DNA of 64,000 nucleotides, from assembly GCF_024189295.1 (NCBI RefSeq), contig NZ_JAIZEN010000009.1, positions 62,001 through 126,000 of the forward strand, read 5' to 3'. The notes beneath the pieces are model-generated. The model was not told where the DNA came from. It saw only the letters and a list, made by a program, of their open reading frames with translations, and did no database searches. Positions 41,351-51,780 of this stretch are shown here, piece after piece. The DNA comes from Halobacillus sp. A1 (GTDB taxonomy: Bacteria; Bacillota; Bacilli; Bacillales; Halobacillaceae). The first letter of the stretch is position 1, and each line of letters opens with the position of its first letter. Made by a program: the position numbers and the translations under genes.

Positions 41351-42292
41351 TCACTCGGTCACTGTACTGTATTCTTTTTGATAGTTCTCAAATTCTTTTG
41401 TTGTGCATAATACCCAATGGTCCGGACGAACTTCTCTGAATTCAGGCTCTTCACTAGTATCATGATCGTTTGGATTGTAAGTGAACCTCTCACGGGAACG
41501 CTCATAAATAGGGTCTGGAAGAGGTATTGCTGACAATAGCGACTGAGTATATGGATGAATCGGATTTCTATACAATTCATCCGCATCGGCAAGCTCTACC
41601 ATTTTACCGAAATACATTACACCGATACGATCACTGATATATTTAACCATTGATAAATCGTGTGCTATAAACAGGTAAGTTAAGCCCTTCTCCTCTTGAA
41701 GCTTTTTCAGCAGGTTAACTACCTGTGCCTGAATGGAAACATCCAGCGCGGAAATCGGCTCATCAGCAATAACAAATGATGGATCCACTGCTAGAGCTCT
41801 TGCAATACCAATACGTTGACGCTGGCCTCCACTGAACTCGTGAGGATATCGGTTGGCATGCTCCTTATTCAATCCTACCGTTTCCAAAAGTTCTTCCACT
41901 TTGGCTCTACGTGCTTTAACATCACCTTTTAAGCCATGGATATCCATTCCTTCTGCAATGATATCTACAACTTTCATGCGAGGATTAAGTGATGCGTATG
42001 GATCCTGGAAAATCATTTGCATTTCACGATTGAATTTCTTTAACTGCTCACGATTCTTTTTGCCATGTACATTTTCACCATTAAATAGAACTTCGCCATC
42101 AGTAGCATTGTATAAGCGGATGATGCTGCGGCCGGTCGTAGACTTTCCACAGCCTGACTCCCCTACAAGCCCAAAGGTTTCCCCTTTATATATGCTGAAA
42201 TTCAAACCATCCACTGCCTTTACAACACTGTTACGGCCGGTTTTAAAATGCTGTTTTAAATTTTTTATTTCTACTAATTTTTCTTGAGTCAT
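41351..42292 (-). CDS. oppF: Oligopeptide ABC transporter ATPase OppF
   Basis: A 313-residue ABC ATPase with GLVGESGCGKST (Walker A), the signature FSGGQRQRIGIARAL, Walker B FVIADEPISALD and the C-terminal oligo-HPY extension (HPYTQSLLSAIPLPDP). Its ATG overlaps the oppD stop. It powers peptide import with OppD. Confidence 0.95.
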   Translation of the reverse strand: MTQEKLVEIKNLKQHFKTGRNSVVKAVDGLNFSIYKGETFGLVGESGCGKSTTGRSIIRLYNATDGEVLFNGENVHGKKNREQLKKFNREMQMIFQDPYASLNPRMKVVDIIAEGMDIHGLKGDVKARRAKVEELLETVGLNKEHANRYPHEFSGGQRQRIGIARALAVDPSFVIADEPISALDVSIQAQVVNLLKKLQEEKGLTYLFIAHDLSMVKYISDRIGVMYFGKMVELADADELYRNPIHPYTQSLLSAIPLPDPIYERSRERFTYNPNDHDTSEEPEFREVRPDHWVLCTTKEFENYQKEYSTVTE

Positions 42293-43341
42293 GAACGATC
42301 ACCTTTCCCACTATTTGTGGCCATAGCAGCTACTCGTTTTTTGATTGCTTCCGGTGGATCAATGTCTGGTGCATGCTCATGCAGCAGCCAGGTTGCCGCA
42401 TAATGTGTGTCTGACACTTTAAATAATGGCGGCTCCTGCTCTTTATCAATTTGCATGGCAAATTCATTACGAGAAGCAAAAGCGTCTCCTTTTGGAGGAT
42501 TCAATAAATCAGGAGGTGAACCGGGAATTGCATATAATTCAGCAACCTCTGATTCTAAAGAAGGCATTGATCCAAGCAATCCCCACGTATATGGATGTTT
42601 TGGATTATAGAAAACATCATCTACAGTTCCAATTTCTACAATTTTTCCAGCATACATTACGGCAACTCGGTCAGCTACGTTAGCTACAACTCCTAAATCA
42701 TGAGTTATGAAAATAGTAGCTGAGTCTGTTTTTTTCTGTATATCTTTCATTAATTCAATGATTTGGGCTTGAATGGTAACATCTAAAGCGGTTGTCGGTT
42801 CATCAGCTATCAACAGTTTAGGATTACAGGCCAGAGCGATTGCTACAACTACTCTCTGACGCATCCCACCAGAAAACTGGTGAGGATACTGTTTAATTCG
42901 GCTTTCAGCATCTGGGATACCCACTAATTCCAACAATTCCATTACACGCTTCTTTGCTTGAGCTTTACTCATTTTTTGGTGCTTAATCAGACCTTCCATG
43001 ATCTGATTTCCGACTTTCATAGTAGGGTTCAAGGAAGTCATAGGGTCTTGAAAGATCATCGAAATATCTTTCCCGCGTATTTTTTGCATTTCTTTTTCAC
43101 TTAATTTAGCTAGGTCGCGTCCTTCAAAAAGAATTTCACCTTCTTTGATTCTTCCAGGAGGCATTGGAATCAGCTTCATAAGAGCTTTAGTTGTTACCGA
43201 TTTGCCTGACCCCGACTCCCCTACAATTGCGAGAGTTTCACCTTTTTTAACACTGAAGTTGACTCCGCGCACAGCTTGTACTTCTCCACCATAAGTGTCA
43301 AAGGATACGTGCATATTTTTCACTTCTAATAAATTGTCCAT
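42289..43341 (-). CDS. oppD: Oligopeptide ABC transporter ATPase OppD
   Basis: A 350-residue ABC ATPase with AIVGESGSGKSVTT, FSGGMRQRVVVAIAL, LLIADEPTTALDVT and the C-terminal extension HPYTWGLLGSMPSLESEV. Partner of OppF. Usual family length. Confidence 0.95.
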   Translation of the reverse strand: MDNLLEVKNMHVSFDTYGGEVQAVRGVNFSVKKGETLAIVGESGSGKSVTTKALMKLIPMPPGRIKEGEILFEGRDLAKLSEKEMQKIRGKDISMIFQDPMTSLNPTMKVGNQIMEGLIKHQKMSKAQAKKRVMELLELVGIPDAESRIKQYPHQFSGGMRQRVVVAIALACNPKLLIADEPTTALDVTIQAQIIELMKDIQKKTDSATIFITHDLGVVANVADRVAVMYAGKIVEIGTVDDVFYNPKHPYTWGLLGSMPSLESEVAELYAIPGSPPDLLNPPKGDAFASRNEFAMQIDKEQEPPLFKVSDTHYAATWLLHEHAPDIDPPEAIKKRVAAMATNSGKGDRS

Positions 43342-43357
43342 TTTTTACACTTACCTC

Positions 43358-44491
43358 CTATTCGCGCATCTTCGGATCAAATGCATCTCGAAGACCGTCA
43401 GCCAACATATTAAACGCAATCATAATCAATGAAATAATAAGCGCAGGGAAAAATAATATGTGTGGGTAAATTTGCAACGACTGGAATCCATCTTCAACCA
43501 GCGTACCTAATGATGCCAATGGAGTTGGAAGTCCAAGGCCGATAAAGCTTAGGAATGCTTCAAAGAATATTGCTGATGGAATAGTGAACATTGTGTTAAT
43601 AATAATCAGGCTTAATACGTTAGGTATAAGATGTTTTCTTAGAATACGTCCATCGGGTGCCCCTAAAGTTCTCGAAGCCAGGACAAACTCCTGGTTTTTC
43701 AGCTTAAGAATCTGCCCCCTGACTATCCTTGCCATCGATATCCAACCTGTGATCGTCAGGGCTATCGTAATGGATAATATCCCCGGTTCGAGAATCAGTA
43801 TCATCAGTATTACAATGACTAAGTTCGGGACTCCAATCAGAACCTCAATAATCCGCTGCATATAATTATCTACTCTGCCGCCATAATAAGCAGAAATTCC
43901 ACCATAAGCAACCCCGATGACCATGTCAATCGCTGCAGCTAAAAAGGCAATATATAAAGAGATCCTTGTCCCTTCCCAGGCTCGTGTGAATAAATCACGA
44001 CCGAGGCCATCTGTTCCGAACCAAAAATTCTGCTCTTCCATGTCTTTTGCAGCATACACATCATAAACTGCTTCTACTTCAGCCGGCTCACCGTTACTGC
44101 CGTCATTAAGTACTGTAGTTTCAATGTAATCTTCATCGTTATTAAACCGCATCAATGCGTTTGTTTCTGCCTGGTCCAGTGAATCATTTGTTTGTACCGT
44201 ACTAAGGGTACCATCCATACCAAGCCATCCCATTCCTTCAATTTTAGGAGGCATTTTAGCCCGGGACAAGTCTTGTTCGAATTGGTCGTATTCGTTCAGC
44301 GAAGGGCCAATCGCCGCCATTACAATTAATAAAATAAGAACGACTAATCCGATCATAGCTCCAACGTTTTTACGCAAACGAATAAATGAGTCCTGCCAGA
44401 ATGATAAACTTGGCCGACTGATCTTTTCACTATCGTCCTCGCGAGTATCTACAGGGACGAATAAGTCTTTATTTGGTTTGTGATTATCCAT
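43358..44491 (-). CDS. oppC: Oligopeptide ABC transporter permease OppC
   Basis: A 377-residue permease of the DppC/OppC type with the EAA loop region (LASRTLGAPDGRILRKHLIPN) and several membrane helices. About 70 residues longer than usual: an extra-cytoplasmic loop of about 100 residues (LDQAETNALMRFNNDEDYIE) sits between the first helix and the conserved FGTDGLGRDLFTRAWEG. Similar insertions occur in other Bacillus Opp/App permeases. It ends before oppD by 16 bases. Confidence 0.92.
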   Translation of the reverse strand: MDNHKPNKDLFVPVDTREDDSEKISRPSLSFWQDSFIRLRKNVGAMIGLVVLILLIVMAAIGPSLNEYDQFEQDLSRAKMPPKIEGMGWLGMDGTLSTVQTNDSLDQAETNALMRFNNDEDYIETTVLNDGSNGEPAEVEAVYDVYAAKDMEEQNFWFGTDGLGRDLFTRAWEGTRISLYIAFLAAAIDMVIGVAYGGISAYYGGRVDNYMQRIIEVLIGVPNLVIVILMILILEPGILSITIALTITGWISMARIVRGQILKLKNQEFVLASRTLGAPDGRILRKHLIPNVLSLIIINTMFTIPSAIFFEAFLSFIGLGLPTPLASLGTLVEDGFQSLQIYPHILFFPALIISLIMIAFNMLADGLRDAFDPKMRE

Positions 44492-44498
44492 ATAGGAT

Positions 44499-45425
44499 CT
44501 ACTCTCCTTCTGCCAGTCGAATTCTAGGGTCTATGATCCCATAAAGCAAGTCAATAACTAGTACAATGATGATGAAAAAGAACGCAAAAAATAATGTTGT
44601 GCCCATAATAATAGGAAAATCATTGGTATTGATCGATTTAACAAATTGGTCACCAATTCCCGGGACAGCAAATATGCTTTCAATTACAAGTGTACCAGTC
44701 ATCAACCCTACAGCAAGAGGTCCTAATACTGTTATTAAAGGAATTAACGCATTACGTACTCCATGTTTAAATACAACCCCAAACTTATTTACTCCTTTGG
44801 CACGAGCTGTTGTGATATAATCTGACCCCATTACTTCAAGCATCTCTGTTCGCATAAAGCGGGCTGCAATTGCGAGAGGGAATATGGCAAGTGAAAGTGT
44901 AGGCATCACCGTATGTTCCCATGTTCCCCATAGAGCCACCGGAAACCATCCTAGCTTTACGCCAACAAAATACTGAAAGATTCCTGCAAAAACAAAAGAA
45001 GGTACAGATTGTCCTATAACAGCAGTAAATGTTGAACCGTAATCCAAAAAGCCATTATGGTATATTGCTGATACTAAGCCTAACAGCATACCTAGCAGCG
45101 TACCTATAATCATTGCCTGCAGGCCGATTTGTAATGATGGTCCAATCCTATCCAAGATAATCGTAGTTACTTCACGGTTGTCAAATTGGAAAGAAATCCC
45201 TAAATCCCCTTGTACGAGATTGACCATATAATTAAAGTATTGAACGGGTACGGGATCATCCAATCCGTATTTTGCTAAAACAACAGCTTGCTGCTCTTCC
45301 GATAACCTATCCGCTGCACTCAAAGGAGTTCCCGGAAGAAACTTCATTAAGAAGAACGTAAAGGTCGCAATTAAAAACATTGTTATGACCATGTACACTA
45401 AACGCTGGGTTATATAACGTGCCAT
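44499..45425 (-). CDS. oppB: Oligopeptide ABC transporter permease OppB
   Basis: A 308-residue DppB/OppB permease: start MARYITQRLVYMVITMFLIA, GTPLSAADRLSEEQ, EAA loop (TTARAKGVNKFGVVFKHGVRNALIP), ending IDPRIRLAEGE. AGGAGGTG precedes the chosen ATG; a longer frame would include this site. Ends 7 bases before oppC. Confidence 0.93.
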   Translation of the reverse strand: MARYITQRLVYMVITMFLIATFTFFLMKFLPGTPLSAADRLSEEQQAVVLAKYGLDDPVPVQYFNYMVNLVQGDLGISFQFDNREVTTIILDRIGPSLQIGLQAMIIGTLLGMLLGLVSAIYHNGFLDYGSTFTAVIGQSVPSFVFAGIFQYFVGVKLGWFPVALWGTWEHTVMPTLSLAIFPLAIAARFMRTEMLEVMGSDYITTARAKGVNKFGVVFKHGVRNALIPLITVLGPLAVGLMTGTLVIESIFAVPGIGDQFVKSINTNDFPIIMGTTLFFAFFFIIIVLVIDLLYGIIDPRIRLAEGE

Positions 45426-45513
45426 TGAAGCACCTCCTAATTGTATCTCTGAAGTCGATATTACGGGCAATTGATTGAGAATTTTCTATTATCCGAATAT
45501 TCTTACAACAGGG

Positions 45514-45555
45514 AAAAAGAGAGTATACGCCAACATTTGGACATATACTCTCTCC
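45514..45555 (-). terminator. Hairpin between oppA and oppB (partial terminator)
   Basis: On the minus strand AGAGAGTATA/TATACTCTCT stem with a 16-nt loop, followed by TTTTT. Placed after oppA and before oppB, it likely lets part of the transcription through, so that oppA is made in excess. Confidence 0.7.
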
Positions 45556-45587
45556 CCTATTTGTTAGCCAATTCTGGGCCGGTTTTA

Positions 45588-47267
45588 TTACTCTTTATAT
45601 GCGTACTTGTAGTCGAAATCAGCACCCATTGGGTTAACTCCTACATCTTTCACAGAAGAATTCCAAAGGTAAGCTGTAGCTCTTTGATAAAGTGGTGCAA
45701 TTACTGCGTCATCTTGAATGAGGATTTTCTCTGCTTCCAAGAAGTTTTCGTAACGCTCAACCGGTTCTAAAGCAAGTTCGTCACCAGCTTCTTCGATAAG
45801 AGCATCATATTCTTCATTAGAATATCCAGTCTTGTTGTTAGCACCATCTGTTACCCACATATTTAAGAATGTGTTTGGATCGATATAGTCAGGACCCCAT
45901 CCAGAGTTCTGAAGATCATAATCCATTGCAGTGTCACGATCAAGACGTTCTTGGAAAGGAACAGCCTGTACATTTACAGTAAGCCCTTCAAGTTCTTCAA
46001 GCTGTGATTTAAGGTAAGCATCCATGTTCTTAGACGTTTCAGTATCTCCGCCTAAATAGCCGATTTCAGCTTCATCAATTCCCAGTTCTTCTTTAGCAGT
46101 AGACCAAAGCTCTTGAGCTTCCTCTTTGTTCGTTTCTACCAAATCACCGTTGATGTCGCGGAAATCTTCTTCAGTTTCAGGGTGTGTAGTGAAATTCTTA
46201 GGAATGTCACCAGTGGCAGCAATAGATCCGTTATTAAGAATAGTCTCTACCATGGACTGACGATCCATAATCATTTGGATTGCTTTACGAGCGTTTTCGT
46301 TAGCAAGAATTTCGTTTTCCTGATTCATCTTCAAGTAAAATAAAGTAGGCTCTTCGATTACACGGTAATCTTCAGAAGAACGATACTCGTCTACGTACTC
46401 AGCAGTTAGACTGGCACGGTCAACTTCTCCGTTGTTATATAGGTTGACACCAGTAGATGTTTCTTTTACGACACTTACGTTGATTTCCTCTAGCTGAACG
46501 TTGTCAGCATCCCAGTAATCTTCATTCTTTTCAAGTGTCCATCCTTCACTTTGGTTCCACTCTGTGAATTTGAAAGGTCCATTTGAAAGAAGTGTGTCAG
46601 CTTCAAGAGCATAATCTTCTCCAGCTTCTTCAACGAAAGACTCGTTCAATGGAAGGAATGTACCGAATGCTGTCATTGATTCAAAATATGGAGTTGCTTT
46701 TTCAAGTGTAACTTCTAAGGTATAATCGTCTGTTGCTTCCACACCAAGTTCTTCAACAGGTTTGTCACCATCAGCGATTTCTGTTGCGTTATCGATAACT
46801 CCTCCAAGCATGTATGGTCCGTACTCAGAACCAGTATCTGGATCTACAGCACGCTGCCAGGCATATACGAAGTCGTTAGCTGTTACTGGATCTCCGTTAG
46901 ACCAAGTTGCGTCTTCACGCAAATTAAAAGTCCAATTAATCCCATCTTCACTAACTTCGTGATCTTCTGCAATTGCTGGTTCTGGCTTAGCTTCTTCACC
47001 AAGTCGGTAAAGCCCGTCCATAGTTGAGCCTAACCATTGGAATGCCACAGCATCAGTTGCCATAGAAACATCCATAGTTGGTATTTCAGCCGTTTCCATT
47101 AAATTAAGTACTTGTTCTGTATCCCCGGATCCCTCTGTGTCTTCTCCATCGCCGCCATCAGAGCCGCCGTCAGATCCAGTATCTGAATCATCGCCGCCTG
47201 AACATGCTGCGAGGAACATGCTTAGCGCTAAAACTAGCACTAGCAATAACCAATTTGCCTTCTTCAT
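45588..47267 (-). CDS. oppA: Oligopeptide-binding lipoprotein OppA
   Basis: A 559-residue SBP_bac_5 lipoprotein. Signal MKKANWLLLVLVLALSMFLA with lipobox LAAC, then an acidic Gly/Asp/Ser linker. The binding domains follow: WTFNLREDATWSNGDPVTANDFVYAW, LSNGPFKFTEW. Overall it is strongly acidic, fitting an external protein of a halophile. It captures peptides for OppBCDF. GGGGAGG lies before the ATG, and it is the first gene of the operon. Confidence 0.95.
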   Translation of the reverse strand: MKKANWLLLVLVLALSMFLAACSGGDDSDTGSDGGSDGGDGEDTEGSGDTEQVLNLMETAEIPTMDVSMATDAVAFQWLGSTMDGLYRLGEEAKPEPAIAEDHEVSEDGINWTFNLREDATWSNGDPVTANDFVYAWQRAVDPDTGSEYGPYMLGGVIDNATEIADGDKPVEELGVEATDDYTLEVTLEKATPYFESMTAFGTFLPLNESFVEEAGEDYALEADTLLSNGPFKFTEWNQSEGWTLEKNEDYWDADNVQLEEINVSVVKETSTGVNLYNNGEVDRASLTAEYVDEYRSSEDYRVIEEPTLFYLKMNQENEILANENARKAIQMIMDRQSMVETILNNGSIAATGDIPKNFTTHPETEEDFRDINGDLVETNKEEAQELWSTAKEELGIDEAEIGYLGGDTETSKNMDAYLKSQLEELEGLTVNVQAVPFQERLDRDTAMDYDLQNSGWGPDYIDPNTFLNMWVTDGANNKTGYSNEEYDALIEEAGDELALEPVERYENFLEAEKILIQDDAVIAPLYQRATAYLWNSSVKDVGVNPMGADFDYKYAYKE

Positions 47268-47616
47268 GTAGAAAATGACCTCCCCTAAAAAATATCAAAT
47301 TTTGATGTGGCATTTTGTCCACATATCGAATTATACAAGTTTTCTAACTATTTTGCATTCCTTTTTTTCTATAATGTTAAAGAAACCGCTATATTATTAC
47401 GTTCACATGACACAAAATGAGACTATTTACCTAGTTTATTTTACAATTTAATTGGTTATTATTCTGTTTTTATTCAACTTGGAGAATAAATAATAATCAG
47501 GGATAACAATATGTCATATATGTAAGTTTCTTCTGCAGGTTATTTTGCATATGCTATGCAATATTTTGGTTATATAGAATTTTCTGTTATTAATTTCACC
47601 TTTACTAAAACTCAAA
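47268..47616. other. AT-rich divergent region upstream of oppA
   Basis: About 350 bases without a gene, very AT-rich. It should hold the oppA promoter; no certain -35/-10 pair, repeat or riboswitch is visible to me. Confidence 0.5.
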
Positions 47617-48042
47617 ATGTTATACGATGGTATAATAAATGTGGATTTTATATCATTAAGGGTGTGTATAATATTGATTTTGTTACAAAATAAATGGGTC
47701 TTTACTGTTTTAAATTTCGGTTTGATCGCCATCATTTTTTTGCTTTTTTCGTCTTCTTACGAATTAGTCAAGCTAATTGATATCCTATTTTATTTTTGTT
47801 TCTTCTATCTTTCCATAGGATTACTTCTTTGGATTATAAAGGGTGGTTTTTTTGACGCCATTACATATAGTTTCAGAAGGGTGGCAAATCGAACGACTAA
47901 AAATAGTGATTATATGGACGATTTTGAAAAAAAGCCTCTCCCATCAAAAGTTTTGAATAGAAAAAACGTCAATTTTTTTCTTTTTCAAGGAAGCGCCATG
48001 CTCTTTACTCTGCTACTTTTATTAGCTGCTTACTACTATTAA
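47617..48042 (+). CDS. DUF3899-type small membrane protein
   Basis: A 141-residue (or shorter) membrane protein with three or four hydrophobic helices (VFTVLNFGLIAIIFLLFSSS; FYFCFFYLSIGLLLWIIKGG; FFLFQGSAMLFTLLLLLAAYYY) and a central polar stretch. This fits the DUF3899 family found near trpS and opp in Bacillaceae. The start is uncertain: the ATG at 47617 has no Shine-Dalgarno, and a TTG at 47674, after AAGGGTG, would remove 19 residues. Confidence 0.65.
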   Translation: MLYDGIINVDFISLRVCIILILLQNKWVFTVLNFGLIAIIFLLFSSSYELVKLIDILFYFCFFYLSIGLLLWIIKGGFFDAITYSFRRVANRTTKNSDYMDDFEKKPLPSKVLNRKNVNFFLFQGSAMLFTLLLLLAAYYY

Positions 48043-48100
48043 TACAAGAACTTGCATTGGCTATATGTATATTTTATAATTTGAACAGGATTAAGAATAT

Positions 48101-49344
<1,244 letters not shown>

Positions 49345-49348
49345 AAAA

Positions 49349-49386
49349 TAAAGCCAGAATTGAGTTTAGACCTCAATTCTGGCTAT
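49349..49386. terminator. Bidirectional terminator trpS / yjbA
   Basis: 13-bp stem AGCCAGAATTGAG/CTCAATTCTGGCT with a 7-nt loop, T tracts on both strands. It overlaps the end of yjbA. Confidence 0.85.
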
Positions 49387-50134
49387 TTAAATGCTGGGTG
49401 CTTTTTTGATTTTCTGATTGCCACATCGTTTCAAAAAATGGCTGGCCCTTTATTAGTTTTCCACAAAGATCTTCATGCTGCTGGCTCCACCCTTCAATCG
49501 CTCCGTAATACAGACGATGCCATGCCGATTCCGCGGTCAATCCTTTTATTAATCCATATTGGGAAGGATCCCACTCTGTCAGCCAATACCCTACTTCCTC
49601 TGGATGATCCGAGTGCCTTAAGTGATCAAGAGCCATCATCAATAATTGTTTCAGCTGGCGCTCTCTCCGAGTAAGTCCAGCCATTTTTTCTGGAGACAGT
49701 GAAAGAATATGATACTCTTTAGGTGCCGGATTCTGCAAATGGTAGATGGATGCGCGTTTTCCTTCCACCATATCAAAAACTAGTCGTTCCTGCCTTGGAA
49801 TGAGCCGGCTTTTTTTCACTGGAAGAGAATACCCTAATGTATCGAACACTAATACACTTTTCCCATCTGTAACAACAGCTGCGTAATCGATTGTTTTTCT
49901 TTCTTGATTTTTCTTCATATATGTCCGTTTATGAATATCATCTAACAGACCCTTCGGGAGCTCCTGGAGATCATTCTCGATGAATCTAAATAATTCCTCT
50001 TCAATGACTAATAACGGTATTTGATCAACGAGTTCAATTCCATCTTCTTTACGCCATTCATGAAAATGACAAACATTGTATCCATTTTCTTCTCCTTCGA
50101 ACCAATTCACCCATAAGTCATGCATGTATAACAT
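49373..50134 (-). CDS. yjbA: YjbA family protein (DUF3603)
   Basis: A 253-residue cytoplasmic protein with MHDLWVNWFEGEENGYNVCH at the start, LDDIHKRTYMKKNQERKTID, CAFDTLGYSLPVKKSRLIPRQ-type core and a C-terminal YWLTEWDPSQYGLIKGLTAE. This is the conserved YjbA/DUF3603 family next to trpS in Bacillus. No known function or catalytic motif. AGAGGTTG precedes the ATG. Confidence 0.85.
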   Translation of the reverse strand: MLYMHDLWVNWFEGEENGYNVCHFHEWRKEDGIELVDQIPLLVIEEELFRFIENDLQELPKGLLDDIHKRTYMKKNQERKTIDYAAVVTDGKSVLVFDTLGYSLPVKKSRLIPRQERLVFDMVEGKRASIYHLQNPAPKEYHILSLSPEKMAGLTRRERQLKQLLMMALDHLRHSDHPEEVGYWLTEWDPSQYGLIKGLTAESAWHRLYYGAIEGWSQQHEDLCGKLIKGQPFFETMWQSENQKSTQHLNSQN

Positions 50135-50224
50135 AGCGCAACCTCTCTTTCTTACCGTAAGCTCTTTAGGTTACATTATGACCAATGCTGGGTTTTTTAT
50201 TCTTATCGCCCAACATTTAGTAAA

Positions 50225-50425
50225 TTATTCTTTCATACATATCAGGGCGAGCAGACTGAGGACGAGCCCGCTGGGAAACAAATAACATTCAGGTCTCATT
50301 TTTACTAATAAAAGAAATTCCACCCAAGTCAAGCCTGCTGGAACAAGGTTCAGATACGTGATCGTTACAGTGCCTCCCGCAACAGATAGACCAAAACCTA
50401 TAAGTAATAGCATCCACTGCCACAT
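50225..50425 (-). CDS. Small two-helix membrane protein (66 aa)
   Basis: A conserved-looking 66-residue protein with two hydrophobic helices (MLLLIGFGLSVAGGTVTITY; LFPSGLVLSLLALICM) and a polar loop. GAGGAGGAC lies 6 bases before the ATG. I know no function. It is a monocistronic gene between yjbA and the LCP-family gene. Confidence 0.65.
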   Translation of the reverse strand: MWQWMLLLIGFGLSVAGGTVTITYLNLVPAGLTWVEFLLLVKMRPECYLFPSGLVLSLLALICMKE

Positions 50426-50573
50426 GGCTCGTCCTCCTCTACTTTAGTTTATGTAGAAGGTGTGAAGCCATGCCTCTCATTATCCGGGAGGTTCCTACAT
50501 AATTCCTCTTTACTTAACCATCAATAACAGGTAAATTTAATAAAGGAGTTTTGTTAGAAAGGAATGGTTTTTT

Positions 50574-51554
50574 ATGACAAATAAGCGTTCCTTGCGTGTT
50601 CGACGAAAACGCAAACGCAAAAAACGAATTTTTATAGCTGTTTTATTCCTTATGTTTCTTACTGCCGCAAGCTATACTGGCTATGAATATATGATGGGAA
50701 AACAAGACTCTCAAGGGAAGGTATCTGGTGATGACGGAACTACCGCTCTTGATGAAATGTCCAGTAAATATAAAGATGAATTTAACGGGGTGGAAAGCCA
50801 AAATGGAAAAACAAATGTCCTGTTACTAGGAGTCGATCAGCGTAATGATGAGACACCACGTTCTGACACCATTATGGTCGCTCAATACGATGAAGAAGGC
50901 AATGTAGCTAAAGTAGCTTCCATTATGCGAGACACGTTTGTGAGAATCCCCGGACATGATTATAACAAGATCAATGCAGCCTTTGCTTTAGGGGGTCCTG
51001 AGTTGATGAGGCAGACCATCAAAGAAAATTTCGGTGTAGATGTGGAATATTACTCTATAGTAGATTTTAATGGATTCACTCAAATTGTAGACACATTGGC
51101 TCCTAGTGGAGTGGAAGTAGATATTGAAAAAAATATGCAGTATAAATCCGGGGATACAAACATTGATCTTCAACAAGGAACACATGAACTTGATGGTGAA
51201 GAACTTCTTGGTTATGCCAGATATCGCAGTGATTCACAAGGTGATTTCGGCAGAGTTCAGCGCCAGCAGGAAGTCCTTAAATTATTAAAAGAAGAGGCTG
51301 TTTCGTTCAACGGAGTGATGAAGGCACCTCGTTTGCTTGGTAGTCTTCAGCCGTATATAGATACGAATTTCAGCAGCGGTAAAATTTTGGACTTAGGTAA
51401 GGATCTCATTTTTAATCCTCTAGATGATATTGAAACATTCAGCTTGCCTGAGGAAGGAAACGTTTGGAACGAAAGAAAGGAATACCCTATCGGTTTAGTC
51501 CTAGCCCACAATGAAGAAGAAAGCGCGAAAGCCATACAAGAATTCTTAGAGTAA
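50574..51554 (+). CDS. LytR-CpsA-Psr family cell-wall ligase
   Basis: A 326-residue LCP protein: basic N-terminus (RVRRKRKRKKRIF), one transmembrane helix (IAVLFLMFLTAASYTGYEY), then the LCP domain with NVLLLGVDQRNDETPRSDTI, RDTFVRIPG, YNKINAAFALGG, and YARYRSDSQGDFGRVQRQQE. These carry the Arg and Asp residues that hold the polyprenyl phosphate. Family members attach teichoic acid or other polymers to peptidoglycan. GAAAGGAATGG precedes the ATG. Confidence 0.9.
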   Translation: MTNKRSLRVRRKRKRKKRIFIAVLFLMFLTAASYTGYEYMMGKQDSQGKVSGDDGTTALDEMSSKYKDEFNGVESQNGKTNVLLLGVDQRNDETPRSDTIMVAQYDEEGNVAKVASIMRDTFVRIPGHDYNKINAAFALGGPELMRQTIKENFGVDVEYYSIVDFNGFTQIVDTLAPSGVEVDIEKNMQYKSGDTNIDLQQGTHELDGEELLGYARYRSDSQGDFGRVQRQQEVLKLLKEEAVSFNGVMKAPRLLGSLQPYIDTNFSSGKILDLGKDLIFNPLDDIETFSLPEEGNVWNERKEYPIGLVLAHNEEESAKAIQEFLE

Positions 51555-51560
51555 GCATAT

Positions 51561-51600
51561 TTAAAGCACCTGACTTTTGTGGCCAGGTGCTTTTTATTTT
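51561..51600 (+). terminator. Terminator of the LCP-family gene
   Basis: Stem AAAGCACCTG/CAGGTGCTTT with an 11-nt loop, then TTATTTTT. Confidence 0.85.
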
Positions 51601-51744
51601 TGGGGAACATTGGTATATTTTGAGTCGACTATTGGGAGTGGAAATTCCTCCACAGGGGAGCAGAATTCAGCCGTGGATAGGAAATTAAAGTCAATGGCAG
51701 TTTTTCAACCGTTGGCTAAATATTCGCTATAAACGACTATTCCC

Positions 51745-51776
51745 AAAAAAAAACGGGCAAAATATTGCCCGTTTTA
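51745..51776 (-). terminator. Terminator of the fabHF operon
   Basis: On the minus strand ACGGGCAATATTTTGCCCGT stem-loop followed by nine T residues, just after fabF. Confidence 0.88.
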
Positions 51777-51780
51777 ATAC

